A DNA stretch of 64,000 nucleotides. Source: Stratiformator vulcanicus (GTDB lineage: Bacteria > Planctomycetota > Planctomycetia > Planctomycetales > Planctomycetaceae). The translations under genes and the position numbers were made by a program. A model generated the notes under the pieces. It worked only from the letters and a program-made list of their open reading frames with translations. It ran no database searches and was not told the DNA's origin. Of this stretch, positions 54,616 through 63,089 are shown piece by piece; position 1 is the first letter of the stretch; each line of letters begins with the position of its first letter. The stretch covers positions 3,084,712-3,148,711 of the forward strand of contig NZ_CP036268.1 of assembly GCF_007744515.1 (NCBI RefSeq). Direction: 5' to 3'.

Positions 54616-55707
54616 ATGCACTATTCATGCGAAGCGATTCCGAATCGATTTTTCGGTTTACTGCCCGCCGCCGCGATGGGGTTCGTGTTGGTCGTGACTT
54701 CTCTGAGCGGGCCGGCAACGGCCGCCGAGGAGAAATCCCATGGTGAGCGCGAGGAGATCGTCTCCGCCCCTTCACTTGATGAGGTTCGGTTGCGCGTCTT
54801 CAGTTGGCTCGCCGAGCACAGCAGCGCCGGGGCTCGCGAAAAGCAGGCGGCCGAATGGGCCACCTTTGAGGGGGATATCGAACCTCACGAACTGACCCGA
54901 CGCGTGATCGACACCTTTGCGAGTGCGTCGCCCGAAGTCGCCGAGTTCGTTTCGAAGTGCTCCGTGCTCAACCCACCGCAAATTGCTTTGGAAATCGACG
55001 AGCTTCCTAATTACGACTCCGAACCGTTTTATTCGGCGAACATCGCGGCCTTTTACGCGGGCTTTTTGGTCGATACGCGACGGTTCGACGAAGCCTTGTG
55101 GATTATCGAAGACATTGAGCGTGAGCATGTCGTCGATCCGGCGTCGTTGCTGTTTCACCAAGCCGTCTGTCAGCACCAACTCGTCGAGCGTGAGGCGGCC
55201 ATGCAGACGCTCAAGACATTGCTCGAAAACACCGAGCAGGTCCCGCCCAGCTATACGTCGATCGCCACGCTGATGAAATTCGATTTGGAAGGCTCAAAGC
55301 CCGACAGCCTGGGTGAAGTTTCGGGATTGATGCGTGACGTTGAGCGTCGTCTCGACCTGGGCCGCGGCGGTCAGCGTGTGCAGAAGAAGCACGATGTGAT
55401 CGTCTCAAAGCTCGACCAGATCATCGAGAAACTCGAACAGCAAATGGGTGGTGGTGGCGGAGGCGGCGGTGGCGGCGCCGGCCAGAACAATTCCAATCAG
55501 TCGAGCGGCCCGGCGAAGGACTCCACCGTGAAGGGGGCAGAGGGCGAAGGCAAAGTCGATACGAAAGAATCCAAAAGCGGCGAGTGGGGCAACCTGCCGG
55601 AACGCGACCGCGAACAAGCGAAGCAGGACACGCTCAAGCACCTTCCGGCGAGCTACTGGCGATTGTTTGAAGAGTTTTCCGTCCGAAGAGCTCGGAAGGA
55701 CCGTTAA
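54616..55707 (+). CDS. Secreted TPR-like protein with Gly-rich linker
   Basis: A 363-residue protein. The signal peptide (LLPAAAMGFVLVVTSLSGPA) is followed by a helical region with a TPR-like segment (YSANIAAFYAGFLVDTRRFD, EALWIIEDIEREHVVDPASL, LLFHQAVCQHQLVEREAAMQ). A run of ten or more Gly follows (MGGGGGGGGGGAGQNN), then a Ser/Gly/Lys linker and the conserved end WGNLPERDREQAKQDTLKHL and PASYWRLFEEFSVRRARKDR. The ending is characteristic of this gene position in planctomycete MoxR clusters. GGGAG precedes the ATG. Probable scaffold; no enzymatic motif. Confidence 0.78.
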   Translation: MHYSCEAIPNRFFGLLPAAAMGFVLVVTSLSGPATAAEEKSHGEREEIVSAPSLDEVRLRVFSWLAEHSSAGAREKQAAEWATFEGDIEPHELTRRVIDTFASASPEVAEFVSKCSVLNPPQIALEIDELPNYDSEPFYSANIAAFYAGFLVDTRRFDEALWIIEDIEREHVVDPASLLFHQAVCQHQLVEREAAMQTLKTLLENTEQVPPSYTSIATLMKFDLEGSKPDSLGEVSGLMRDVERRLDLGRGGQRVQKKHDVIVSKLDQIIEKLEQQMGGGGGGGGGGAGQNNSNQSSGPAKDSTVKGAEGEGKVDTKESKSGEWGNLPERDREQAKQDTLKHLPASYWRLFEEFSVRRARKDR

Positions 55708-55772
55708 AGTGTTAAAACGGAGAACTTCGTCGACGACACCGATGCACGATTTTGACGCTCGAGACTGACTCC

Positions 55773-56963
55773 ATGGCACACTCCGCAGCAATCATTGCTC
55801 TCGCCGGTCTACTCGCCGCCGGAGGTCCCGAGGCCGACGTGGCGACGTTGGACGGCCAAACCTACTCCGGAACGGTCGCCGCTCTCAACGGCACGACGCT
55901 CACGCTCGAAACGTCGGACGGTTCCGAGTCGATCGCCACCAAGCAGATCCTGGAACTCACACCGAAGTCGGCTACGGATGGCGAAGCTTCGGCCGATTCC
56001 GTAGCGGTGCGTCTGCGTGACGGATCGCAGTTCGGTTGCAGCCGTGTCGTCGTCGCGAATCGAGAGGCCACACTGACGTGTCCCGATCTCGGTGACATTA
56101 AAGTACCGAGCGGAGCCATCGAGTCCCTGCGATTCGGAAAGCTGGACGCTCAAGTTCGCAGGTCGTGGGAAGAGATTCTCGAAAGGAAACAGAAGTCTGA
56201 TGTCGTCGTCACGCGAAAATCGGACATCCTCGACCGGGTCGAAGGGACGCTTGACACAATTAGTGACGAGGCGATCGGGTTTGTACCGCAGGGAATTGAC
56301 CGCACACTTAAAATTGCACGTTCGAATGCGGTTCTCTTCGCGGTGATCTTCGCCGAGACCAACGAGCGGTCGGCGAAGCCGCTGTGTGATTTGAAGATGA
56401 CAAGTGGCGATCGGGTCCGTCTGAAAAAGCTGGCCACAACCGAAGACGGGAACTTAACCGGCACGCTGGTGGGTGGAGGAAACGTGACGGTTGCGTGGAG
56501 TTCCGTTCGCGCTATCGACTACAGCCTCGGAAAAGTCGTATCGCTGTCCTCACTGAAGCCACGTGATATCGAACACACGCCCTATTTTGACGTCGATTGG
56601 CCGCACCGCGTCGATCGCAACTACGACGGAGAGACGATCAGTATCGACCGCAAGACGTACTCGCGCGGGCTCGTCATTCACTCAAAAACGTCGTTGCAAT
56701 ACCGTATCGATCGCGACTTTCGGAAATTCCGCGCCGTGATGGGCATCGAAGATACGGTTCCCAGCGGGCTCGGAGACGTCGACGTTGTCTTCACCGGCGA
56801 CGGCAAAGAATTAATGAAGCGGAAGGTGACCGGTTCGGACAAGCCGATCGACGTGGAATTAGATCTTAAGGGTGTCCGCGACTTTGAGATTCTGGTCGAT
56901 TTCGGTGGCGATCTCGACATCTCCGACCACCTGGCGCTCGGCGACGCAAGGCTCATCAAATGA
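55773..56963 (+). CDS. NPCBM/NEW2 domain protein
   Basis: A 396-residue protein starting MAHSAAIIALAGLLAAGGPE, with a weak signal peptide. The N-terminal half repeats small beta modules of the type ATLDGQTYSGTVAALNGTTL and LRDGSQFGCSRVVVANREAT, which look like tandem SH3/Sm-like strands. The C-terminal 140 residues form an NPCBM domain: FDVDWPHRVDRNYDGETISI, YSRGLVIHSKTSLQYRIDRD, KFRAVMGIEDTVPSGLGDVD and FEILVDFGGDLDISDHLALG. NPCBM binds carbohydrates, so a role at the cell surface is likely. The stop overlaps the next start by 4 bases. Confidence 0.85.
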   Translation: MAHSAAIIALAGLLAAGGPEADVATLDGQTYSGTVAALNGTTLTLETSDGSESIATKQILELTPKSATDGEASADSVAVRLRDGSQFGCSRVVVANREATLTCPDLGDIKVPSGAIESLRFGKLDAQVRRSWEEILERKQKSDVVVTRKSDILDRVEGTLDTISDEAIGFVPQGIDRTLKIARSNAVLFAVIFAETNERSAKPLCDLKMTSGDRVRLKKLATTEDGNLTGTLVGGGNVTVAWSSVRAIDYSLGKVVSLSSLKPRDIEHTPYFDVDWPHRVDRNYDGETISIDRKTYSRGLVIHSKTSLQYRIDRDFRKFRAVMGIEDTVPSGLGDVDVVFTGDGKELMKRKVTGSDKPIDVELDLKGVRDFEILVDFGGDLDISDHLALGDARLIK

Positions 56964-58768
56964 AAATGACCAGCAGAATAGTCCGCTCCGCACAAACCGC
57001 GTCGGGCACTCCGGCTGTAATGTCGCGAACCGATGATCGGTTAACCGCTTTCAGAAATTTATTTCTGCTGAGCTTGCCCGCCATCTTGGTATTGCTCGGC
57101 GGGAAAACGGCGAGCGCGGACGGCGTTGACGTCGACGAGTCGGTGCTCGCCGCCCAGAACGAGCGAATTGAAGTAATTAATGGTGCGGCCCCGTCGGTCG
57201 TGGCAGTCTTTGGCGCAGCCGGTGGCGGCGGAGGCTCGGGAGTGCTGATTTCGAAGGACGGTTTCGCTCTCACCAACTTTCACGTGACCGAGCCGTGCGG
57301 CGACTTCATGAAGTGTGGTCTTAATGACGGAAAACTCTACGACGCCGTGATCGTCGGCATCGACCCGACAGGCGATGTGGCATTGATCAAGCTGCTCGGT
57401 CGCGATGACTTCCCATTTTCTCCGCTCGGCGATAGCGATGCGTTATCGGTCGGGGATTCCGTCTACGCAATGGGGAACCCGTTCCTGTTGGCAACCGATT
57501 TCAGCCCGACGGTCACATTCGGCATCGTCAGCGGATTGCATCGTTATCAATACCCCGAAGGTTCCGGCAAGAACCTCTTGGAGTACACCGATTGCATTCA
57601 GGTCGATGCTTCGATCAACCCCGGCAACTCCGGGGGGCCGCTATTTAATGCGAAGGGTGAGGTCGTAGGCATTAACGGCCGCATCATGTTCGAAAAGCGT
57701 GTCCGTATTAATTCGGGTGTGGGCTATGCAATCTCAATTAATCAAATCAAGAACTTCATGGGCCACCTGAAATCAGGCCGCGTTGTCGACCACGCGACGC
57801 TCGGCGCGACCGTCGCGACCGACTGGGACGGAACGATTCGTTTCCAGCAGGTGTCGATCGATTCGGAAGCCTACCGGCGAGGGATCCGCGAAGGAGACGA
57901 ACTCGTGTCATTTGCGGGCCGGCCGATTCGCAGTGTGAACCAGTTTAAGAATGTCCTCGGCATCTTCCCCAAAGGATGGAAGTTGCCTTTGACGTTCCGC
58001 TCCGGGGATCAGACCGCATCGGTGCAGGTCCGCTTGCAACCGCTCCATCAGGAATCCGAACTGAAGTTCGACAAGCCGGAGCTTCCCGATGGCCACCCGG
58101 CGAAAGCGAAGCAGCCTAAGCCGCCGGAAGAGTATGCCGACCTATTGGAGAAGAAGGACGGGTTTTCTAACTATTACTTCAACCGCCAAGCTCAGAAGCG
58201 ACTGCTTTCAGGCTTAAAGGAATGGGGGGACTTCGGCGGGGCAGGAGCCTCTTGGGGAATTTCGGGCAGCCTGCAAAACGGTTCGTCCTATCGGATAACG
58301 CTCACGCCCAAAGTTGCCGGTCTTGACGTCGCGGAACGTGCGGCATTTCTGCAACCACTGACAGCCGCAGATCGTTTAATAGACGAGCCGGTCGGTACAG
58401 GCGGATTGCTTGCAGCACTGCACCATTTGAAATTACTGCTGACCGAAGGCTCCGCCGGTTTTGCCGACTTCTACTATCTGGGAACCGAACCGCTCGACGG
58501 GACCGGGCCGATGATCGATATCTTGATGGCTGAGCGAGCCGGCACGCAGACGCGGTTTCTGTTCAGCGTGGAAACGGGGCGATTCGTTGGGATCGATTTT
58601 CGGTTGGACGAGTTTTCCGACGAGTGTGAGATTCGATTCGCAGAACCGAAGCAGCTTTCCAGTCGAAAGTTTCCCCAAAGCTTTAAAGCCCGATCGGGTG
58701 GCGAGACGTTCGCGACGTTCGCCGTCGAAGGCCTGTCCGTCCGGGCGAAATCGGGAGAGAACGAATGA
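56960..58768 (+). CDS. HtrA-like trypsin-family serine protease with PDZ domain
   Basis: A 602-residue periplasmic protease. A signal anchor (FRNLFLLSLPAILVLLGGKT) is followed by a complete S1C catalytic triad: His108 in FALTNFHVTEP, Asp139 in DPTGDVALIKL and Ser224 in NPGNSGGP. A PDZ domain follows (about residues 275-365, GIREGDELVSFAGRPIRSVN). The last 230 residues (YADLLEKKDGFSNYYFNRQA and onward) form a domain I do not recognise. It should degrade or process envelope proteins. It overlaps genes on both sides by 4 bases, so it is the active member of a three-gene protease-fold set. Confidence 0.92.
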   Translation: MKMTSRIVRSAQTASGTPAVMSRTDDRLTAFRNLFLLSLPAILVLLGGKTASADGVDVDESVLAAQNERIEVINGAAPSVVAVFGAAGGGGGSGVLISKDGFALTNFHVTEPCGDFMKCGLNDGKLYDAVIVGIDPTGDVALIKLLGRDDFPFSPLGDSDALSVGDSVYAMGNPFLLATDFSPTVTFGIVSGLHRYQYPEGSGKNLLEYTDCIQVDASINPGNSGGPLFNAKGEVVGINGRIMFEKRVRINSGVGYAISINQIKNFMGHLKSGRVVDHATLGATVATDWDGTIRFQQVSIDSEAYRRGIREGDELVSFAGRPIRSVNQFKNVLGIFPKGWKLPLTFRSGDQTASVQVRLQPLHQESELKFDKPELPDGHPAKAKQPKPPEEYADLLEKKDGFSNYYFNRQAQKRLLSGLKEWGDFGGAGASWGISGSLQNGSSYRITLTPKVAGLDVAERAAFLQPLTAADRLIDEPVGTGGLLAALHHLKLLLTEGSAGFADFYYLGTEPLDGTGPMIDILMAERAGTQTRFLFSVETGRFVGIDFRLDEFSDECEIRFAEPKQLSSRKFPQSFKARSGGETFATFAVEGLSVRAKSGENE

Positions 58769-59811
58769 CGGGTTCGACGCAGTGGATCAAACGAATTAAA
58801 CAACTCGCAGCATTGACTGCGAGTGTGGCGATGATGTTCGCCGTGGCTCCGGCTTCAGCGATCGGAGCAGAAGGTCTGCCGGCGGCATTGAAGAGGACCG
58901 TGAAAGTCTTCGGGGCCGGCGGACTGCGGGGGCTGGAATCCTATTCCACCGGCTTTCTCGTTTCGCCCGAAGGTCATATCGTCACGATTTGGAATCACGT
59001 TCTCGACGTCGAACCGATCACCGTTGTGCTCGACGATGGCCGAAAATATGAGGCCGACATCGTCGGCACCGAGCCCAAGCTCGACCTGGCCGTCATTAAA
59101 TTGCGAGCTGACTCGGAACGATTCGACCACTTCGACCTTGAGAACGTACCTTCGGCGGGCGTGGGTGATCGTATCTTCGCCCTCAGCAATATGTACAAAG
59201 TCGCCGTCGGTGACGAACCAGTCTCTGTCATGTCGGGCGTGGTTTCGGCCGTCACGTCGCTCGAGGGACGTCGCGGCGGTTTTGAAATCCCGTTCGAAGG
59301 CGATGTCTTCCTGTTCGATGCCATTACTAATAATCCCGGCGCCGGTGGCGGAATCGTCATCACCCGCAGCGGCAAGCCGTTGGGCATGATCGGACGGGAG
59401 ATCCGGAATGCCGACAGCAATACCTGGGTGAATTACGCCATCCCGCTGCGCGACCTTAAGACTCCGATCGAACAAATTCTCTCGGGCACTTACGAACGAA
59501 TTGAGACGCGGCCGGACGACGTAGCTGGCGATCAACTGGAGCCGGCCGACTTCGGCTTGGTCATGTTGCCAGACGTCGTCTATCGAACTCCGGCCTATGT
59601 CGGATCGGTCATCCCGGACTCACTCGTCGCAACCGCCGGCATCGAGCGCGGCGACTTGGTCGTCTTTATCGGTGACGAGCTCGTTCAATCGATCCGCGAT
59701 TTAAAGTCAGCCTTGGCTGCCGTTGAAGAAAGCGATGACGTTCGACTGATCGTCCGCCGCGGCGACGAGTTGATTACAGTCGAAGTGACTGCCCCCGAAA
59801 AATCGGAATAG
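58765..59811 (+). CDS. Degenerate HtrA paralogue (trypsin fold + PDZ), nucleophile lost
   Basis: A 348-residue protein of the same fold as its upstream neighbour. His78 (TIWNHVLD) and Asp107 (LDLAVIKL) are kept, but the NPGNSGGP nucleophile loop reads NPGAGGGI, with Gly194 where the catalytic Ser should be. The C-terminal PDZ (about residues 255-345) has SLVATAGIERGDLVVFIGDE. Without the Ser it cannot act as a serine protease, so a binding or regulatory role is inferred. It begins inside the end of the active protease gene (4-base overlap). Confidence 0.85.
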   Translation: MTGSTQWIKRIKQLAALTASVAMMFAVAPASAIGAEGLPAALKRTVKVFGAGGLRGLESYSTGFLVSPEGHIVTIWNHVLDVEPITVVLDDGRKYEADIVGTEPKLDLAVIKLRADSERFDHFDLENVPSAGVGDRIFALSNMYKVAVGDEPVSVMSGVVSAVTSLEGRRGGFEIPFEGDVFLFDAITNNPGAGGGIVITRSGKPLGMIGREIRNADSNTWVNYAIPLRDLKTPIEQILSGTYERIETRPDDVAGDQLEPADFGLVMLPDVVYRTPAYVGSVIPDSLVATAGIERGDLVVFIGDELVQSIRDLKSALAAVEESDDVRLIVRRGDELITVEVTAPEKSE

Positions 59812-59898
59812 GTTTGTCGCGGTCGGTGGCGAACACCCCGGCCGACTCGACGAGCTGCTCTTCCAATTAGATTTACTCGCAACAAGCTGGTTAGCAAT

Positions 59899-61932
59899 AT
59901 GTGGGATTATCGTCGCGTCTTAATTCTCCCCGCCCTTGCGGCTACGCTGATCGCAATTGCGGGAAGCTCAGACGCCGAGGATGTCGTCGAACTGGAAGAG
60001 CAGGCATTTAAGTCGGCTGTGGCAGCCGTCGCCCCCTCGCTGGTTCGAATTCGCACCGTCGGTGGTCGAGACGTCGTGGGCGGACAGGTCGCCGGCAGTG
60101 GCCCCACGACGGGAATTGTCGTTTCTGATGACGGATACATCGTCACCAGCACATTTAATTTTGCCGCCGAACCGACATCCATTCTCGTAGAACTTGTCGA
60201 CGGCCGCCAATTGGCGGCCAAAAAGATCGCCGACGATAAATCACGAATGCTGACGCTGCTAAAGGTCGATGCGGAAAACCTGATTCCCGCCGAGCCGGCA
60301 GAGATATCAGAGGTCAAAGTCGGCCAGTGGGCCATCGGCGTCGGCAGAGCTTACAGAGGCAGTCGTCCTAACTTGGCGATCGGAATCATCAGTGCGAAAG
60401 ATCGCATCTACGGCAAAGCCGTGCAGACCGACGCGAAGGTGTCACCGGTCAACTATGGCGGTCCGCTCATTGATATAAGCGGACGCGTCGTGGGAATTCT
60501 GGTCCCGCTGTCGATGCAGGGGAAGGGGACGACGGCCGGCGTGGAGTATTATGACTCCGGTATCGGGTTCGCCGTGCCGTTCGAAGACTTCCTCAGCACG
60601 ACGGATCGACTCAAAGCGGGGGAAACGCTACGGCCCGGACTGCTCGGTATTTCGTTCAAATCGAAGAATGAGCTGACCGGCGAGCCGCTGATCGGGATGG
60701 TCCGGGTCGATTCCCCGGCCGAACAGATCGGCCTCGCCACCGAAGACACGCTGATTTCAATTAACGGCAAACCGGTTCAGCGAATCGCAGACGTGAAACA
60801 GGCGATTGGTCCACTCTACGCGGGCGATACGATCGAGGTGGGATTCCGCCGCGGCGACGAAACGCTGAGCGGGTCGGCCGAATTGGTCGCCGAATTAAAG
60901 CCCTACGCATCGGGGTTTCTGGGCATTCTCCCCGCCCGCCCCGATGGTTCCGAGAACGCAGCAGCGGTTACGGACGACGAGACGACTGGCATGAGAGTGC
61001 GTTACGTCTTTAAAGGCAGCCCTGCCGAAGAGGCGGGACTAAGTGTCGGCGATGTCATCACGGCCGTAAAATTTAAAAACGCCGAAGCAAGTGGAGAAGA
61101 ATCGAATGACGCGCCGGATTGGTCGCCGGTCACCAGTTCGGAAGAGCTCTTGGGTGTGATCCGAAATCTTCGGCCCGGCCAGGAAATCGAGTTGGAATAC
61201 GAGAAAGGCGATAGCCCTTCAACGGTCACGGTGGCGCTCGACTCAGTCCCCACTGAAATCGTTGGAAGTCTGCCGATCGCCGCGATTGTCCCACCCGGCG
61301 AAGACGTGGAAGTCGATACCGGCAGGCTCAGCGAAACGTGGGAAGACGGCGAACGAAGCTATTGGGCCTACGTCCCAGAATCATACAACCCGCAAGCGGC
61401 GTACGGGCTGATCGTCTGGCTGCACCCCGCCGGCGATACGATGGAAGCCGAAGTGTCTCGCAAGTGGAAGCCCTTCTGCGATTTGCACGGAGTCTGTTTG
61501 CTCGGCCCGAAAGCGGCTGATATCGCCGGCTGGAAGGGCGAAGAAATCGAATACGTGACGGAACTGACCCGCCGCTTCCGCGAACGGTATTCGATTGATC
61601 CTGTTCGCGTCGCCGTCGTCGGACGCGGTCGCGGAGGGGTGATGGCCTTCCAAGCCCTTTCCAAAGAGCGAGATTTGTATACCGGTGCGGCGATCATCGA
61701 TTCACCGATCGCCGGAGACGTAATTCAGAACGATCCGAATTACCGGACGCAATTCTTATTCGCCTTTGACGAATCAATCCGCATCCTCCCTCTCATCAAG
61801 CGTTCTGCACAGTTGTTGAACGGCCTGAAATTTCCCGTCGCTTCCATCCCCTACACGAGCGAGGATGGTCGCCTTCCGCGAACCTCAATCGAGGCATTGT
61901 TCCGCTGGTTTGACGCGCTCGACCGCATTTGA
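59899..61932 (+). CDS. Pseudoprotease with two PDZ domains and a degenerate alpha/beta-hydrolase domain
   Basis: A 677-residue secreted protein. Residues 30-240 have the trypsin/HtrA layout but all three catalytic positions are changed: His to Phe86 (VTSTFNFA), Asp to Met117 (RMLTLLKV) and Ser to Tyr186 (VNYGGPL). Two PDZ domains follow (about 245-340, with EQIGLATEDTLISINGKPVQ, and 350-450, with SPAEEAGLSVGDVITAVKFK). From residue 480 an alpha/beta-hydrolase fold is visible (YWAYVPESYNPQAAYGLIVW, LHPAGDTMEAEVSRKWKPFC), but the nucleophile elbow reads GRGRG (575-579) instead of GxSxG, so its Ser is Gly577. The protein thus joins two dead enzyme folds. Confidence 0.85.
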   Translation: MWDYRRVLILPALAATLIAIAGSSDAEDVVELEEQAFKSAVAAVAPSLVRIRTVGGRDVVGGQVAGSGPTTGIVVSDDGYIVTSTFNFAAEPTSILVELVDGRQLAAKKIADDKSRMLTLLKVDAENLIPAEPAEISEVKVGQWAIGVGRAYRGSRPNLAIGIISAKDRIYGKAVQTDAKVSPVNYGGPLIDISGRVVGILVPLSMQGKGTTAGVEYYDSGIGFAVPFEDFLSTTDRLKAGETLRPGLLGISFKSKNELTGEPLIGMVRVDSPAEQIGLATEDTLISINGKPVQRIADVKQAIGPLYAGDTIEVGFRRGDETLSGSAELVAELKPYASGFLGILPARPDGSENAAAVTDDETTGMRVRYVFKGSPAEEAGLSVGDVITAVKFKNAEASGEESNDAPDWSPVTSSEELLGVIRNLRPGQEIELEYEKGDSPSTVTVALDSVPTEIVGSLPIAAIVPPGEDVEVDTGRLSETWEDGERSYWAYVPESYNPQAAYGLIVWLHPAGDTMEAEVSRKWKPFCDLHGVCLLGPKAADIAGWKGEEIEYVTELTRRFRERYSIDPVRVAVVGRGRGGVMAFQALSKERDLYTGAAIIDSPIAGDVIQNDPNYRTQFLFAFDESIRILPLIKRSAQLLNGLKFPVASIPYTSEDGRLPRTSIEALFRWFDALDRI

Positions 61933-62219
61933 ATTTCCCCCGCGCGATCGATTTGACGTCTGACGGTGTGATTGCATCATACCCGCTTCCGACGAGCCTG
62001 AACCGATCAGCCAAGACGCCCGCCACGCCCGCCAGCCCTGCCTCAATGCTTCTTCTGAGGGTTTGTTGACGTTTGGCAACATTGGAACGGCTCAGATGCC
62101 GACTCGGCCTGCCCGTCACACCTTGTTTCGTGCTACAGTTCAACAAAGGTACGTTCAGGATTTCATTCGCATCAGCCGGCTTCGCTCGGCCGTTTCCCCT
62201 CTAAATTTCGGCCACCGCT

Positions 62220-63014
62220 GTGGGATCGCTGTTGCAGGTCATTGCGCTCGGCATTGTCCAGGGACTCGCCGAGTTCCTGCCGATCAGTTCGTCCGGCCAT
62301 ATCGTGATCGCAAGCGCGCTGCTTGAGCAATTTGGTGATGAGTCACTTCCCAAAATCGGCCTGACGACCAACGTCGCGCTGCATGTGGGTACGCTCGTTT
62401 CGATATTGGTCGTGTTTCGACGAGAACTCATTCAAAGCCTGTCCGACCCCCCATTACTCCGAGCCGTTGTCGTCGCGACGATTCCACTTGCGCTAATTTA
62501 CCCGTTGAAGGACACGTTGGAATCGGCGTTCGAGAGTCCGTTGGTCGCAGGATGCGGTTTGCTTGTGACCGCGGTGCTGCTGTTGGCAGCCGAGCGGATG
62601 GGAACAGGCGAAGGTTCTTCGCGGGTATCGCTCGCTCAGGCAGCCATAATCGGGGTCTTCCAATTAATCGCGCCCTGCCCAGGAATTTCGCGATCGGGCA
62701 GCACGATTGCCGGTGCCCTGTTCGCCGGTGTCGAACGCAGGACAGCCGCAACGTTTTCGTTCATCATTGCCATTCCGGCGATCGCGGGAGGTGCGGCGGC
62801 TTCTTTAGTCGATGTGATTCAAGAACCTGAGCAGCCCGATTGGGGCCTTCTTCTTATCGGCGCAATCGTGTCCTGTCTCGTCGGCATTGCGGCACTACGG
62901 CTGATGCTCAATATCGTTGGCAAACGACGTCTTTGGATTTTCTCAATCTATTGCAGCGTCGTCGGATTAAGCACCATCGTCTGGCAATTGCAGTACGCCT
63001 TGACTTCGAATTGA
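62220..63014 (+). CDS. uppP: Undecaprenyl-diphosphatase (BacA/UppP)
   Basis: A 264-residue inner-membrane protein with eight hydrophobic segments. The N-terminal LLQVIALGIVQGLAEFLPIS plus SSGHIVIAS and the second signature LIAPCPGISRSGSTIAGALF are diagnostic. It dephosphorylates undecaprenyl pyrophosphate to recycle the lipid carrier for peptidoglycan and other envelope glycans, and gives bacitracin tolerance. Start is a GTG at 62220; there is no good Shine-Dalgarno. It follows the MoxR run after 287 bases in which I see nothing. Confidence 0.93.
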   Translation: MGSLLQVIALGIVQGLAEFLPISSSGHIVIASALLEQFGDESLPKIGLTTNVALHVGTLVSILVVFRRELIQSLSDPPLLRAVVVATIPLALIYPLKDTLESAFESPLVAGCGLLVTAVLLLAAERMGTGEGSSRVSLAQAAIIGVFQLIAPCPGISRSGSTIAGALFAGVERRTAATFSFIIAIPAIAGGAAASLVDVIQEPEQPDWGLLLIGAIVSCLVGIAALRLMLNIVGKRRLWIFSIYCSVVGLSTIVWQLQYALTSN

Positions 63015-63089
63015 CCGAACCCGGCTCAATGAAGAACCGGTTCAATGAAGAATCTGACACAATAGCGATAATCGCGTCGCTGGAATCCA

